In this document: positions 41,776 to 51,126 of the stretch, one piece after another
Position numbering within the stretch: position 1 is the first letter of the stretch
Layout of the letters: each line of letters opens with the position of its first letter
Origin: CAVSRC01 sp963830205
Lineage (GTDB): Bacteria; Pseudomonadota; Alphaproteobacteria; Rhizobiales; Kaistiaceae
Reading direction: 5' to 3'
Assembly (NCBI GenBank): GCA_963830205.1
Contig: CAWHLP010000033.1
Coordinates: 1 to 64,000, forward strand
Length of the DNA: 64,000 nucleotides
Notes under the pieces: model-generated
Told to the model about the DNA's origin: nothing
Seen by the model: only the letters and a program-made list of their open reading frames with translations
The model's database searches: none
Position numbers and translations under genes: made by a program

Positions 41776-42978
41776 ATGAACCGTCTGCTTAAGCTGCTCA
41801 CGACCGCGGCCGCCGCAACGCTGCTGGTCGCGGGCGTGGCGGTCGCCGCCGAGGCGCCGCTCAAGATCGGCATTTCGCTGTCGCTCACCGGCGATTTCGC
41901 CGACCCCGGCAAGGCCGCCCAGCGCGGCTATGAGCTGTGGGCCGACGAGGTCAACAAGGCCGGCGGCATCCTTGGCCGCCAGGTCGAGCTCAAGATCGTC
42001 AACGACGCCTCGAGCCCCGACCAGGTGGTGACCAACTACCAGAACCTGATCACCCAGGACAAAGTCGACATCGTCTTCGGGCCGTTCTCGAGCCTGCTGA
42101 CGATCCCCTCGGCGCGCGTCGCCAAGCGTTTCGGCTACGCCTTCATCGAGCCCGCCGGCGGTGGCCCCAAGGTCTTCGACCAGCACCTCGACAACCTGTT
42201 CTTCGTCCAGCCAGCGCCGGTGGTGAAGGGCGGCGATATCTTCGCCAAGTACATCCTGTCGCTGCCCAAGGATCAGCGTCCGAAGACCGCCGCCTATGCC
42301 AAGCTCGACGATCCCTTCGCCGCGCCGATCGCCGACTACGTCAAGAAGGAGTTCGAGGCCGCCGGGATCAAGACGGTCTACGACGAGACCTATCCGGCCG
42401 AGTCGGCCGACCTCACGCCGATCGTTGCCGGCTACGCCGCCAAGAACCCCGACGTGGTCGTCGGCGGCACCCAGTCGCTGGACGCCTTCGCCCAGGTCAA
42501 GGCGATGATCCAGCTCAAGTTCAATCCGAAGTGGCTGTTCCTGTCGAACGGCGCCAATTCGCCGACCGAGTTCCCCGACAAGGTCGGTGCCAACAACGTT
42601 GCCGGCGTCTTCTCCAGCGGCGACTGGTATCCGGCTTCGCCCGCCCCCGGCAGCAAGGAATTCATCGCGGCCTACGTCGCCAAGTATGGCGGCGATGCTT
42701 CCGGCATCGATTCGACCTCCGCCGAGGCTTTTTCCTGCGGCCTCCTGCTCGAGCAGGTCGCCAAGAAGACCGGCAAGGTCGACAATGCGACGATCATCAA
42801 GACCCTGCACAAGGGGACCTGGCCGACGCTCGAGGGCGATCTGAGCTGGGATAAGTATGGTGCGCCGCAGGGTGAATACCTGCTGGTCCAGTGGATCGAC
42901 GGCAAGCTCACAACGGTGTTTCCTGCGGACAAGGCACAACACGCGCCGGTCGCACCCAAGCCCGCCTGGGGCGGCTAA
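41776..42978 (+). CDS. Branched-chain amino acid-type ABC transporter binding protein
   Basis: A 400-residue type-I periplasmic binding protein of the LivJ/LivK class. The signal peptide ends at VAVAAE; the mature protein opens with APLKIGISLSLTGDFADPGK and has GFAFIEPAGG-type sequence and AYAAKNPDVVVGGTQSLDA further on. Such receptors bind amino acids, amides or aromatic and short acids; the local enzymes suggest a non-amino-acid ligand. GGGAGGGAAGGG precedes the ATG. The four other importer genes follow in order permease, permease, ATPase, ATPase. A hairpin follows at 42986-43018. Confidence 0.93.
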   Translation: MNRLLKLLTTAAAATLLVAGVAVAAEAPLKIGISLSLTGDFADPGKAAQRGYELWADEVNKAGGILGRQVELKIVNDASSPDQVVTNYQNLITQDKVDIVFGPFSSLLTIPSARVAKRFGYAFIEPAGGGPKVFDQHLDNLFFVQPAPVVKGGDIFAKYILSLPKDQRPKTAAYAKLDDPFAAPIADYVKKEFEAAGIKTVYDETYPAESADLTPIVAGYAAKNPDVVVGGTQSLDAFAQVKAMIQLKFNPKWLFLSNGANSPTEFPDKVGANNVAGVFSSGDWYPASPAPGSKEFIAAYVAKYGGDASGIDSTSAEAFSCGLLLEQVAKKTGKVDNATIIKTLHKGTWPTLEGDLSWDKYGAPQGEYLLVQWIDGKLTTVFPADKAQHAPVAPKPAWGG

Positions 42979-42985
42979 GAAACCA

Positions 42986-43018
42986 GCGCGACGCATGCCG
43001 ATCGGGCGTGCGTCGCGC
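42986..43018 (+). terminator. Hairpin between binding-protein and permease genes
   Basis: GCGCGACGCA (42986-42995) pairs with TGCGTCGCGC (43009-43018), a perfect 10-bp stem; an inner GCC/GGC pair extends it around a GATCG loop. No T-run follows. It starts 7 bases after the binding-protein stop and precedes the LivH-type permease gene. Confidence 0.6.
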
Positions 43019-43050
43019 CACCCTCAACGGTATCGAGCAGGAAGAGCGCA

Positions 43051-43929
43051 ATGCACGCTTTGGTCCAGGCCGTCATCTTGGGGCTGCTGACCGGTGGCGT
43101 CTACGCCCTGATGGCCAGCGGCCAGACGCTCATCTTCGGCATCATGAAGGTCGTCAACCTCGCCCAGGCCGCCTTCGTCATCCTGGCGGCCTATCTGTCG
43201 TTCAGCCTGTTCTCGCTGACCGGGATCGATCCGTTCGTGTCGATCCTGATCACCACGCCGGTGCTGTTCGCGCTCGGCGCCGCCTCGCAATGGCTGCTGC
43301 TGCGGCCGCTGCGCGCCGACGAGGCGCCGCAGCTGTCGCTGCTTGTCACCTTCGCCATTGCCCTCGGCATCGAAGGCTTCCTGGCGCTCGCTTATGCCAC
43401 CACCTTCCGCTCCATCCAGCCCGGCTATGAGAATTTCAGCTGGACGGTGCTCGGCTACCAGGTCAACGCGGTGCGCTTCTATGCCTTCCTGCTGTCGCTG
43501 GCGATGCTCGGGCTGCTCTACCTGATCATGCATCGCACCAAGGTCGGCTGGGCCATCCGGGCGACGGTGCAGAACCCGATGTCGGCACAGCTCCTCGGCG
43601 TCAACGCCAAGCTCGTCGCCGCCTGCGGCTTCGGGCTGGGCACGGCGACCGCCGCCGCCTCCGGCGCCGTCTTCGGCCTCATCTCGCCGTTCAATCCGGG
43701 CAGCCACTACGATCTCATCAGCCGCCTCTTGACCATCGTCGTCCTCGGCGGCCTCGGCAGCATCGGCGGGTCGATCATCGCGGCCCTGGTGATGGGCGTC
43801 GGCTCGGCGGTGATCGCCATGCTGTTCTCGCCGGTGTGGTCGGATTTCTCCTTCTTCGTCGTCCTGCTCCTGGTCCTGCTCGTCCGCCCGACCGGGCTCT
43901 ACGGCGCCAACCTCAGGGGCGCGATATGA
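43051..43929 (+). CDS. LivH-type branched-chain ABC transporter permease
   Basis: A 292-residue inner-membrane permease rich in hydrophobic helices, opening with AVILGLLTGGVYALMASGQT and FGIMKVVNLAQA, the family hallmark. GWAIRATVQNPMSAQLLGVN near residue 170 is the coupling loop to the ATPases. GGAAGAG lies 5-6 bases before its ATG. Its stop overlaps the start of the LivM-type gene (ATGA). Confidence 0.93.
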   Translation: MHALVQAVILGLLTGGVYALMASGQTLIFGIMKVVNLAQAAFVILAAYLSFSLFSLTGIDPFVSILITTPVLFALGAASQWLLLRPLRADEAPQLSLLVTFAIALGIEGFLALAYATTFRSIQPGYENFSWTVLGYQVNAVRFYAFLLSLAMLGLLYLIMHRTKVGWAIRATVQNPMSAQLLGVNAKLVAACGFGLGTATAAASGAVFGLISPFNPGSHYDLISRLLTIVVLGGLGSIGGSIIAALVMGVGSAVIAMLFSPVWSDFSFFVVLLLVLLVRPTGLYGANLRGAI

Positions 43930-44946
43930 GGAGCGCCGGCGTGGTCCGTGCTGTCATCTTCTTCGGCGGGTTCGCACTGCTGCCTTTGGCGGTCGGGCCG
44001 CAGTGGGTGCTGAACATGCTGATCTTCACCCTCATGTATGCGGGCCTGGCGAGCGCGTGGAACCTGGTCGGCGGCTATGCCGGCTATCCCTCCCTTGGTC
44101 ATGCCGCCTTCTTCGGGGTGGGCGCCTATGCCATCGCCATCGTCTTCGAGAACAGCGTCGGCAACGGCTACGGACCCTTCCTGCTGCTGCCGCTGATCGG
44201 CATCGGCGCCGCGCTGGTCAGCGTCCCCATCGGCTGGATCGCCATGCGCACCCGCGCCGATGTCTTCGCCATCGTCACCATCACGCTTCTGTTCATCACC
44301 CAGACGCTCGCCTTCAACCTGCGCGGCATCACCGACGGGGCGCAGGGCAAGGCGGTCGGCATCCCGCCGTTCCCGACCGACACCTACGACCGGCCGTTCT
44401 ACTACGCCATGCTGGTGCTGCTGGCGCTGGCCATGGGCATCTCCTTCTATTTCCGCCGCTCCAAGATTGGCCTGTCGCTGCATCGCCGTGCGCGCCGACG
44501 AGGACAAGGCCGAGGGCGTCGGCGTCCACGTCAACGGCGTCAAGCTGATCGCCTTCGCCGCCAGCGTCGGCATCACCGCGATGTTCGGCGGCGTCTGGGC
44601 CTATTACGTCGGCTTCGTCTATCCGCAGTTCGCGGTCGACCCGCTGGTCACCATCGGCATGGTGCTGATGACCTTCCTCGGCGGCCGCGCGACGCTGTGG
44701 GGCCCGGTCATCGGCGCCTTCATCCTGGTGCCGGCGCAGCAGACCTTCGCCTACCAGTTCGGGGCGAGTCAGGTCTATCTGCTCGCCTATGCGGCGATCT
44801 TCCTGATCATCATGCTGCTCCTGCCGCGCGGCATCCTGCCCACCATCACCGATCGCCTGCGCCGCCAGCGCGCCCACCACACGCGCTCCGGCAACGGCGC
44901 CGCCGCCGAGGCCGGCACCATCAGCACATTGCAGGTGGCCAAGTGA
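43926..44946 (+). pseudogene. LivM-type branched-chain ABC transporter permease, single-base frameshift
   Basis: The gene reads as a normal LivM permease from MRSAGVVRAVIFF through NLVGGYAGYPSLGHAAFFGV to SKIGLSL, then shifts frame. At 44481 one extra C interrupts TCG CTG-C-ATC GCC, after which AVRADEDKAEGVGVHVNGVK continues in the next frame to the end. Length is 1021 bases, one more than a multiple of three. Without the extra base it would be a full-length 339-residue permease. If the insertion is real the importer is dead; a sequencing or assembly error is equally possible. Confidence 0.85.
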
Positions 44947-45678
44947 CGACCGCGCTCCTCGAAGTCGACCGGCTGAGCAAGCATTTCGGCGGCGTGCGCG
45001 CCGTCGACGATTGCAGCTTCTCGGTCGCCCAGGGCTCGATCACGGCGCTTATCGGGCCGAACGGGTCGGGCAAGACCACCGCCTTCAACATCATCACCGG
45101 CTATCTCAAGGCCGATGCCGGCACCATCCGCTTCGACGGCCACCGCCTCGACAAGCCGGACCCCGGCCGCCTCTACCGCCAGGGCCTGTCGCGCACCTTC
45201 CAGCAGGCGCGCATCTTCCCCGAGCTCACCGTCGAGGAGAACCTGGTGGTCGCCGCCGGCCATTCCTGGCGCGATGTCTTTCGGCGCCCGCCTGACCAAT
45301 GGCGACCGCAAGCGCGCCCGCGAGATGCTGGACGAGTTCCGCCTCGCCGGCCTCGCCGACCTGCCGGCCAGCGATCTCTCCTACGGCCAGCGCAAGCTGC
45401 TGGAGTTCGCCGCCGTGCTGATGAGCCGGCCGAAGCTGGTGCTCCTCGACGAGCCGACCGCCGGCGTCAACCCGGTGATGATCAACACCATGGAGTTCCA
45501 CATCCGCGCCCGCCACGAGGAAGGCGTCACCTTCCTCATCGTCGAGCACGACATGCAGCTGGTCATGCGCCTGTGCGATCCCGTCATCGTGCTGGATCGC
45601 GGGGCGCGGATCGCCATGGGGACACCGGCCGAGGTCCAGGTCGATCCGCTCGTGCTCGATGCCTATCTCGGCGACTGA
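44943..45678 (+). pseudogene. LivG-type ABC ATP-binding protein, single-base frameshift
   Basis: The product starts with GTG at 44943 (GTGA overlap with the permease stop). It shows LSKHFGGVRAVDDCSF, Walker A IGPNGSGKTT near residue 39, and TFQQARIFPELTVEENLVV, then shifts frame in the T-run 45279-45281 (GTCTTTCGGC instead of GTC TTC GGC). The downstream frame has ARLTNGDRKRAREML, signature LSYGQRKLLEFA, Walker B LVLLDEPTAGVNP and the H-loop VEHD. Length is 736 bases, one too many. Corrected, it is a complete 244-residue ATPase. Confidence 0.85.
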
Positions 45679-45688
45679 GGCCCTTGAG

Positions 45689-46513
45689 ATGATGTCCAAC
45701 GCAACCGACCAACGGCAGGCGCCCGGCGAGGGGCAGCCGATCATCCTCAGGCTCAGCGGTGTCACCGCCGGTTACGGCGCCGGGCTGATCCTCAAGGGCA
45801 TTGACCTCGCCGTCGAGAGCGGCAGGATCCTCTGCCTGATCGGGCCGAATGGCTCGGGCAAGTCGACCGTGCTCAAGACCATCAGCGGACTCCTGCGCCC
45901 TGAGGACGGCCAGGTGATCTTCCGCGACGAGGACATCAGCCGCCTGTCGTCGCGCGAGCGGCTGACCCGCGGCATTGTCCACGTTCCGCAGGATCGCAGC
46001 CTCTTTCCCGGCATGACGGTCTGGGAGAACGTGCTGATGGGCGCCTTCGTCCTCTCCGACCAGGCTGTGGTCCGCCAGCGGGCGGAACGGGTCGCCGCGC
46101 TCTTCCCGATCGTTGCCGAGCGCCGCCACGACCACGCCGGGTCGCTCTCCGGCGGCGAGCAGAAGCAGGTCGAGCTGGCGCGCTCGCTGATGCTCGATCC
46201 GGCGCTGGTCCTGCTCGACGAGCCGTCGATCGGCCTCGACCACAAGGCGCGGAAGTCGGTCTTCGGGTCGATCGCGGCGCTGGCCAGGGACGGACGCACC
46301 GTTCTCCTGGTCGAGCAGAACGCGCGCTCCGGCTTGGCCGTCGCCGATCAGGCCGCCGTGCTGGAAGGCGGCCGCATCGCGCTCACCGGCACCGGACCGG
46401 GCCTCCTCAACGATCCCGAGGTCGCCCGGCTCTATCTCGGCGCCGGTTCAGGCGGCACGATGGGCGCGGCGGTTGCCGCCGCCCGTCCCGCCACCCAACC
46501 GGCCGTGCAGTGA
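45689..46513 (+). CDS. LivF-type branched-chain ABC ATP-binding protein
   Basis: A 274-residue ATPase: Walker A IGPNGSGKST near residue 48, HVPQDRSLFPGMTVWENVLM, signature LSGGEQKQVELARSL near 150, Walker B LVLLDEPSIGLD near 170 and VEQNA as the H-loop variant typical of LivF. It pairs with the LivG-type ATPase to drive the importer. Two adjacent ATGs (45689 and 45692) are possible starts. The C-terminus carries a short Ala/Pro-rich tail. It ends the transporter and is followed by an SDR gene after 28 bases. Confidence 0.92.
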   Translation: MMSNATDQRQAPGEGQPIILRLSGVTAGYGAGLILKGIDLAVESGRILCLIGPNGSGKSTVLKTISGLLRPEDGQVIFRDEDISRLSSRERLTRGIVHVPQDRSLFPGMTVWENVLMGAFVLSDQAVVRQRAERVAALFPIVAERRHDHAGSLSGGEQKQVELARSLMLDPALVLLDEPSIGLDHKARKSVFGSIAALARDGRTVLLVEQNARSGLAVADQAAVLEGGRIALTGTGPGLLNDPEVARLYLGAGSGGTMGAAVAAARPATQPAVQ

Positions 46514-46541
46514 TGCTGCCGCGGCGCGGGTCCGGACACCG

Positions 46542-47313
46542 ATGTTCTCGCTTGAGTCCTTCAGCCTCTCCGGCCGCCATGCGCTTGTCACCGGCGGCAA
46601 TGCCGGCATCGGCGCGGCGATCGCAGAAGGCCTTGCGGCGGCCGGCGCCGACGTCATGGTGACCGCCCACACCCGCGCACCCGACGCGGTGCTCGCGGCC
46701 ATTGCCCGTTCCGGCCGGCGCGCCGAGGCGGTGAGCGTCGATCTCGCGACCCTCGACGCCGATGGCGCCGCCCGTCTGGTGGCGGAGGTCGTCGAGCGGC
46801 TCGGCGGCCTCGACATCCTTGTCAACAATGCCGGCATCATCCGCCGTGGCCGAATCCGCCGCTCATGCCGAGGCCGATTGGCAGGCGGTCGTCGACGTCA
46901 ACCTCAATGCCGCCTGGTATCTCGCCCAGGCCGCCGGGCGCCGCATGGCGGCCGCCGGGCAGGGCAGCATCGTCAACGTCGCCTCGATCCTCGGCTTCCA
47001 GGGCGGCATCAACGTGCCGGCCTACGCCGCTACCAAGCACGCGCTGATCGGCCTGACGCGGGCGCTCGCCAATGAATGGGCGCCGCGCGGCGTCACCGTG
47101 AATGCCATCGCGCCGGGCTACGTCGCGACCGAGAACACCAGGGCGCTGCGCGACGATCCGGCGCGCACCAAGGCGCTGCTCGAGCGCATTCCCGCCGGCC
47201 GCTTCGGCGAACCGGAAGACATCGTCGGCGCCGCGGTCTTCCTGTGCTCGGGCGCCGCCGCCTACGTCAATGGCTCGGTGGTGACCGTCGATGGCGGCTG
47301 GCTGGCGCGGTGA
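46542..47313 (+). pseudogene. SDR family oxidoreductase, single-base frameshift
   Basis: The N-terminal part reads FSLSGRHALVTGGNAGIGAA, with the NAD(P) glycine motif, up to LDILVNNAGIIRRG, then shifts frame at 46849-46851 (CGTGGC-C-GAA TCC). The second part has EADWQAVVDVNLNAAW, IVNVASIL with the catalytic Ser region, YAATKHALIG with the Tyr-x-x-x-Lys pair, and VNGSVVTVDGGWLAR at the end. Length is 772 bases, one more than a multiple of three. Corrected, it is a 256-residue gluconate/2-deoxy-gluconate-5-dehydrogenase-like enzyme. It closes the transporter operon and may oxidise the imported substrate. Confidence 0.83.
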
Positions 47314-47402
47314 GGCTAGGTGTCCTGCCGGAGCGGCAGCGGCGCGGGTGGGGCGTGGTGAAGCAGGGTTCCGGCGGCGGTATGCCGCGAGGGAGTGAGA
47401 CG

Positions 47403-48449
47403 ATGGACAAGGCGAGCGTGGAGAAGAGGAGCCGGCGCGCGACACGGCGCGGGGGTCTTGCCAACGACGATCTCGGCGAGGCGCTGCGCCTGCAGCTCTA
47501 CCGCACCCAGCTCGTCATCCGCCATGCCGAGCAGCGCGCCTACGACCTCTTCCTGCAGAACCTGGTCAAGGGCACCAGCCATCTGTCGCTCGGCCAGGAG
47601 GCGATCGCCGCCGGCGTCGCCGTTGCCATGCGCCCCGGCGATCTCTCTTTCTGCACTTATCGCGGCCACGCCCATACGCTCGCCCGTGGCGTTCCCATCG
47701 ACAAGGTGCTGGGCGAGCTGATGCAGCGCGACAACGGCCTGATGCGCGGCAAGGGCGGCTCCATGCACCTGACCTCGGTCGAGCATGGGGTCATGGGCTC
47801 CTATGCCATCGTCGGCGCCCATCTGCCCATCGCCTGCGGCGCCGCCTGGCGCGCCCAGTACAAGGGCGACGGCGACGTCTCGGTCTGCTTCTTCGGCGAC
47901 GGCACCACCAATATCGGCGCCTTCCACGAGGCGCTCAATCTCGCCGCCGTGTGGAAGCTGCCCGTCATCTTCGTCTGCGAGAACAACCTCTACATGGAAT
48001 ACACGCCGATCCGCGACGTCACCGCCGTGCCCCACCCGGCGGCGGACCGCGCCGCCTCCTATGGCCTCGAGCGCATCGTCATCGACGGCAACGACGCCGA
48101 CGCGGTCTATCGCACGGCGAGCGCCGCCTTCGCCAAGGCGCGGGCCGGGGAGGGGCCGTCGCTGATCGAATGCCTGACCTATCGCCACAGCGGCCATTCG
48201 CGCGCCGATCCGGGGAAATACCGTCCGCCCGGCGAACTCGATGAATGGCTGAAGCGCGACCCCGTGCCGCTCTATCGCGCCCGGCTGCGCGAGTTCGACG
48301 TCCCCGAGGAGACCATCACCGCGATCGAGGCGGAGGTCATCCGCGCCGTCGACGAGGCGACCGAGACCTGCAAGGCGGCGCCGATGCCGACCGCCGAGAT
48401 CCTCACCACCGACGTCTACGCCGATGGAGGCTGGGCATGGCGGAACTGA
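47403..48449 (+). CDS. Thiamine-diphosphate-dependent 2-oxoacid/acetoin dehydrogenase E1 alpha subunit
   Basis: A 348-residue E1 alpha. The TPP-binding motif begins at GDG (165-167) and ends at ENN (193-195). HLSLGQEAIAAGVAVAM and RGHAHTLARGVP upstream, the RGKGGSMHL substrate region, and the TYRHSGHSRADPGKYR phosphorylation-loop region downstream are all present. With the beta subunit it decarboxylates a 2-oxoacid or cleaves acetoin and passes the acyl group to E2 lipoyl. The start at 47403 follows GAGGGAG. It overlaps the E1 beta gene by 13 bases. PDH and acetoin dehydrogenase cannot be told apart here. Confidence 0.92.
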   Translation: MDKASVEKRSRRATRRGGLANDDLGEALRLQLYRTQLVIRHAEQRAYDLFLQNLVKGTSHLSLGQEAIAAGVAVAMRPGDLSFCTYRGHAHTLARGVPIDKVLGELMQRDNGLMRGKGGSMHLTSVEHGVMGSYAIVGAHLPIACGAAWRAQYKGDGDVSVCFFGDGTTNIGAFHEALNLAAVWKLPVIFVCENNLYMEYTPIRDVTAVPHPAADRAASYGLERIVIDGNDADAVYRTASAAFAKARAGEGPSLIECLTYRHSGHSRADPGKYRPPGELDEWLKRDPVPLYRARLREFDVPEETITAIEAEVIRAVDEATETCKAAPMPTAEILTTDVYADGGWAWRN

Positions 48450-49417
48450 CCTATCGCGACGCCGTCGCCCGCGCCATCACCCAGGAGATGGAGCGCGATC
48501 CCGATGTCGTCTTCCTGGGCGAAGACGTCGCCGGCGCCGGCGGCGTGTTCAAGGCGACCGTCGGCCTCCTGGAGAGGTTCGGGCCGCGCCGCGTGCGCGA
48601 CACGCCGATCTCCGAGCAGGCCATCCTCGGCGCCGCCATGGGCGCGGCGATGACCGGGCTGAAGCCGATCGCCGAGATCATGTTCTCGGATTTCCTGGCG
48701 GTCTGCTTCGACTTCATCGCCAACGAGTTCTCCAAGAGCCGCTACATGTCGAACGGCCAGGTCAAGGTGCCGCTGGTCGTGCGCACCGGCAACGGCGCCG
48801 GCTCGCGCTTCGGCGCCCAGCACAGCCAGAGCGTCGAGAACTGGTGCATGATGATCCCCGGCCTCAAGGTGGTGGCGCCGTCGACGCCCTGCGACGTCAT
48901 CGGCCTCATGGCCGCGGCGGTGCGCGATCCCGATCCGGTGATCTTCTTCGAGCACAAGTCGCTCTATCCGACGAAGGGCGAGGTGCCCGACGGCGAGATC
49001 GTCGACAGCCTCGGCACCGCGAAGATCGTCCGGCCGGGCAAGGACGCCACCATCCTGGCGCTCGCTCTGATGGTGCCGCGGGCAATGGCCGCCGCCGAGC
49101 GGCTCCAGGCCGAGCAGGGCATCGATTGCGAGGTGATCGACGTGCGCTCGCTGGTGCCGCTCGATACGCAGACGATCCTCGGATCGGTGGCGCGCACCAA
49201 CCGCCTGTTCACGGTCGAGGAGAATCCGCGGCTGTGCGGCTGGGGGGCGGAGATCGTCTCGATCGTCGCCGACGAGGCCTTCTACGATCTCGACGGCCCG
49301 CCAGTGAGGATCACCACGCCGCACGTTCCGCTGCCGGCCGCCGACGTGCTGGAAGACATGATCCTGCCCACCGTCGACCGCATCGCGGACAAGGTGCAGC
49401 GGAGCCTGGAGAGTTGA
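48437..49417 (+). CDS. 2-oxoacid/acetoin dehydrogenase E1 beta subunit
   Basis: A 326-residue E1 beta with YRDAVARAITQEMERDPDVV, FLGEDVAGAGGVFK, DTPISEQAILGAAMGAAMTG with the TPP-contact glutamate, and a C-terminal transketolase domain (IDVRSLVPLDTQTI, FTVEENP). It forms an alpha2-beta2 tetramer with the preceding product. Translation starts inside the end of the alpha gene. The E2 gene lies 1.7 kb downstream after an aldehyde dehydrogenase gene. Confidence 0.93.
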   Translation: MAELTYRDAVARAITQEMERDPDVVFLGEDVAGAGGVFKATVGLLERFGPRRVRDTPISEQAILGAAMGAAMTGLKPIAEIMFSDFLAVCFDFIANEFSKSRYMSNGQVKVPLVVRTGNGAGSRFGAQHSQSVENWCMMIPGLKVVAPSTPCDVIGLMAAAVRDPDPVIFFEHKSLYPTKGEVPDGEIVDSLGTAKIVRPGKDATILALALMVPRAMAAAERLQAEQGIDCEVIDVRSLVPLDTQTILGSVARTNRLFTVEENPRLCGWGAEIVSIVADEAFYDLDGPPVRITTPHVPLPAADVLEDMILPTVDRIADKVQRSLES

Positions 49418-49482
49418 GGGGCGCGTTTCGGATGCGGCGCAGTGCTGGTCCGGCAGCCATCTTGCCTAGATAAATAGCCGAG

Positions 49483-49503
49483 GTCCCGATCCTGTGTCGG
49501 GAC
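49483..49503 (+). other. Short hairpin before the aldehyde dehydrogenase gene
   Basis: GTCCCGA (49483-49489) and TCGGGAC (49497-49503) form a perfect 7-bp stem with a 7-base loop in the 106-bp gap after the E1 beta gene. It ends 20 bases before the ATG at 49524 and has no T-run, so it may shape the leader of the next message or separate the two genes. The evidence is only the inverted repeat. Confidence 0.35.
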
Positions 49504-49523
49504 ATGAGGCAAAGGATACCGTC

Positions 49524-50975
49524 ATGTACGACACTCTCATCGCCAACGTCCCGACCGACCTGTGGATCGGCGGCAAATGGCGGAAGGCATCGGACGGCGG
49601 CCGCTTCGACGTGATCGATCCGGCGACCGAGAACGTCATCACCTCGGTCGCCAGCGCCACCGTCGACGACGCCCGCGCCGCGCTCGACGCGGCCGAGGCC
49701 GCCTTCGCCGGCTGGGCCGCCCGCACCCCACGTGATCGCGCCGAGGTGTTGCGCAAGGCCTTCGAGCTGATGATGGCCGACGCCGACCGCCTCGCCCGCC
49801 TGATCACCCTCGAGAACGGCAAGGCGCTGCCCGATTCGCGCGGCGAGGTCGCCTATGCCGCCGAGTTCTTCCGCTGGTACGCGGAAGAGGCCGTGCGCAA
49901 CATCGGCGAGGTGTCGCGCGCTCCCGCTTCCGGCGCCCGCATCCTGGTGCATCACCGGCCGGCAGGCATCGCCGTGCTGGTGACGCCGTGGAACTTTCCG
50001 GCCGCGATGGCCACCCGCAAGATCGGCCCGGCGCTTGCCGCCGGCTGTCCGGTGATCCTCAAGCCCGCCTCCGATACCCCGCTCACCATGCTGGCGCTGA
50101 TGCCGATCCTGGAGGCGGCCGGCGTGCCGCCGGGCGTGGTCAACGTCATCCCCTCGCGCGCTTCCGGCAAGGTGGTCTCCGCCATGCTGCATGACCCGCG
50201 CGTGCGCATCCTGTCCTTCACCGGTTCTACCGAGGTCGGTCGCAAGCTCCTCCACGAGGCCGCCGACTGCATCGTCAACCCGGCGATGGAGCTCGGCGGC
50301 AATGCGCCCTTCATCGTCTTCGCGGACGCCGACATCGATGCCGCGGTCGACGGCGCCATGGTCGCCAAGATGCGCAACATGGGCGAGGCCTGCACTGCCG
50401 CCAACCGCTTCTACGTCCACGCGGCGGTCGCTGACGAGTTTGCCCGCAAGCTCGCCGCGCGGATGGCGGCGCTGAGGATGGGCAACGGCCTCGACGAGGG
50501 CGTCACCCTGGGGCCGCTGGTCAATAAGGAAGGCCGCGACAAGGTCATCGCGCTGGTCGATGACGCGCTCGCCAAGGGTGCGAAGCTGCTCACCGGCGGC
50601 ACGCTGCCGAACGGCCCCGGCTTCTTCTACCCGGCGACCGTGCTCACCAATGTCTCCGACGACGCCCTCATGCACGACGACGAGATCTTCGGGCCGGTCG
50701 CCGCGATCCAGACCTTCAAGAGCGAGGACGAGGTGATCGCCCGCGCCAACGACACCGAATACGGCCTGGTCGCCTATCTCTACACCAGGGATCTCAGTCG
50801 CGGCCTGCGCGTATCGGAGAAGCTCGACTACGGCATGGTCGGCCTCAACCGCGGCATCGTCTCCGATCCGGCGGCGGTCTTCGGCGGCACCAAGCAGTCG
50901 GGCCTCGGCCGCGAAGGCGCGCATGAAGGCCTGATGGAATTCCTCGAGACTCAATACGTGTCGGTGAGCTGGTGA
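49524..50975 (+). CDS. NAD(P)-dependent aldehyde dehydrogenase (succinate-semialdehyde type)
   Basis: A 483-residue aldehyde dehydrogenase. The catalytic thiol is Cys290 in GEACTAANR, the general base Glu256 in MELGGNAPF, and the oxyanion Asn157 in TPWNFP. The sequence resembles GabD-type succinate-semialdehyde dehydrogenases (ending GREGAHEGLMEFLETQY). The start at 49524 is preceded by AAAGGA; an in-frame GTG at 49494 lies in the hairpin region. It sits between E1 and E2 genes, so its aldehyde is probably produced in the same pathway. Confidence 0.93.
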   Translation: MYDTLIANVPTDLWIGGKWRKASDGGRFDVIDPATENVITSVASATVDDARAALDAAEAAFAGWAARTPRDRAEVLRKAFELMMADADRLARLITLENGKALPDSRGEVAYAAEFFRWYAEEAVRNIGEVSRAPASGARILVHHRPAGIAVLVTPWNFPAAMATRKIGPALAAGCPVILKPASDTPLTMLALMPILEAAGVPPGVVNVIPSRASGKVVSAMLHDPRVRILSFTGSTEVGRKLLHEAADCIVNPAMELGGNAPFIVFADADIDAAVDGAMVAKMRNMGEACTAANRFYVHAAVADEFARKLAARMAALRMGNGLDEGVTLGPLVNKEGRDKVIALVDDALAKGAKLLTGGTLPNGPGFFYPATVLTNVSDDALMHDDEIFGPVAAIQTFKSEDEVIARANDTEYGLVAYLYTRDLSRGLRVSEKLDYGMVGLNRGIVSDPAAVFGGTKQSGLGREGAHEGLMEFLETQYVSVSW

Positions 50976-51028
50976 TCGAGAGGCGCACGCGCGTCGGGTG
51001 GCTGTCGCAAATTTGACCCCCACCTCAT

Positions 51029-51092
51029 TCCTCCCCCTTCCAGGGGGGAGGACGGTCGTGCGGCACGTGCTCCTCCCTCTGGAAGGGGAGGG
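51029..51092. repeat. REP-like double palindrome before the E2 gene
   Basis: TCCTCCCCC (51029-51037) and GGGGGAGGA (51044-51052) are perfect arms around TTCCAG. An 18-bp spacer follows, then a second imperfect hairpin CCTCCC...GGGAGG at 51072-51091 that contains CTGGAAGGGGAGGG, the reverse of the first. C-rich/G-rich paired palindromes of this kind are dispersed extragenic repeats in alphaproteobacteria. It fills much of the 151-bp gap between the aldehyde dehydrogenase and E2 genes. Whether it is repeated elsewhere in the genome cannot be seen here. Confidence 0.65.
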
Positions 51093-51126
51093 TCGGGGAG
51101 GGGAGCTCGCACTGGAGGGTAGTGGA

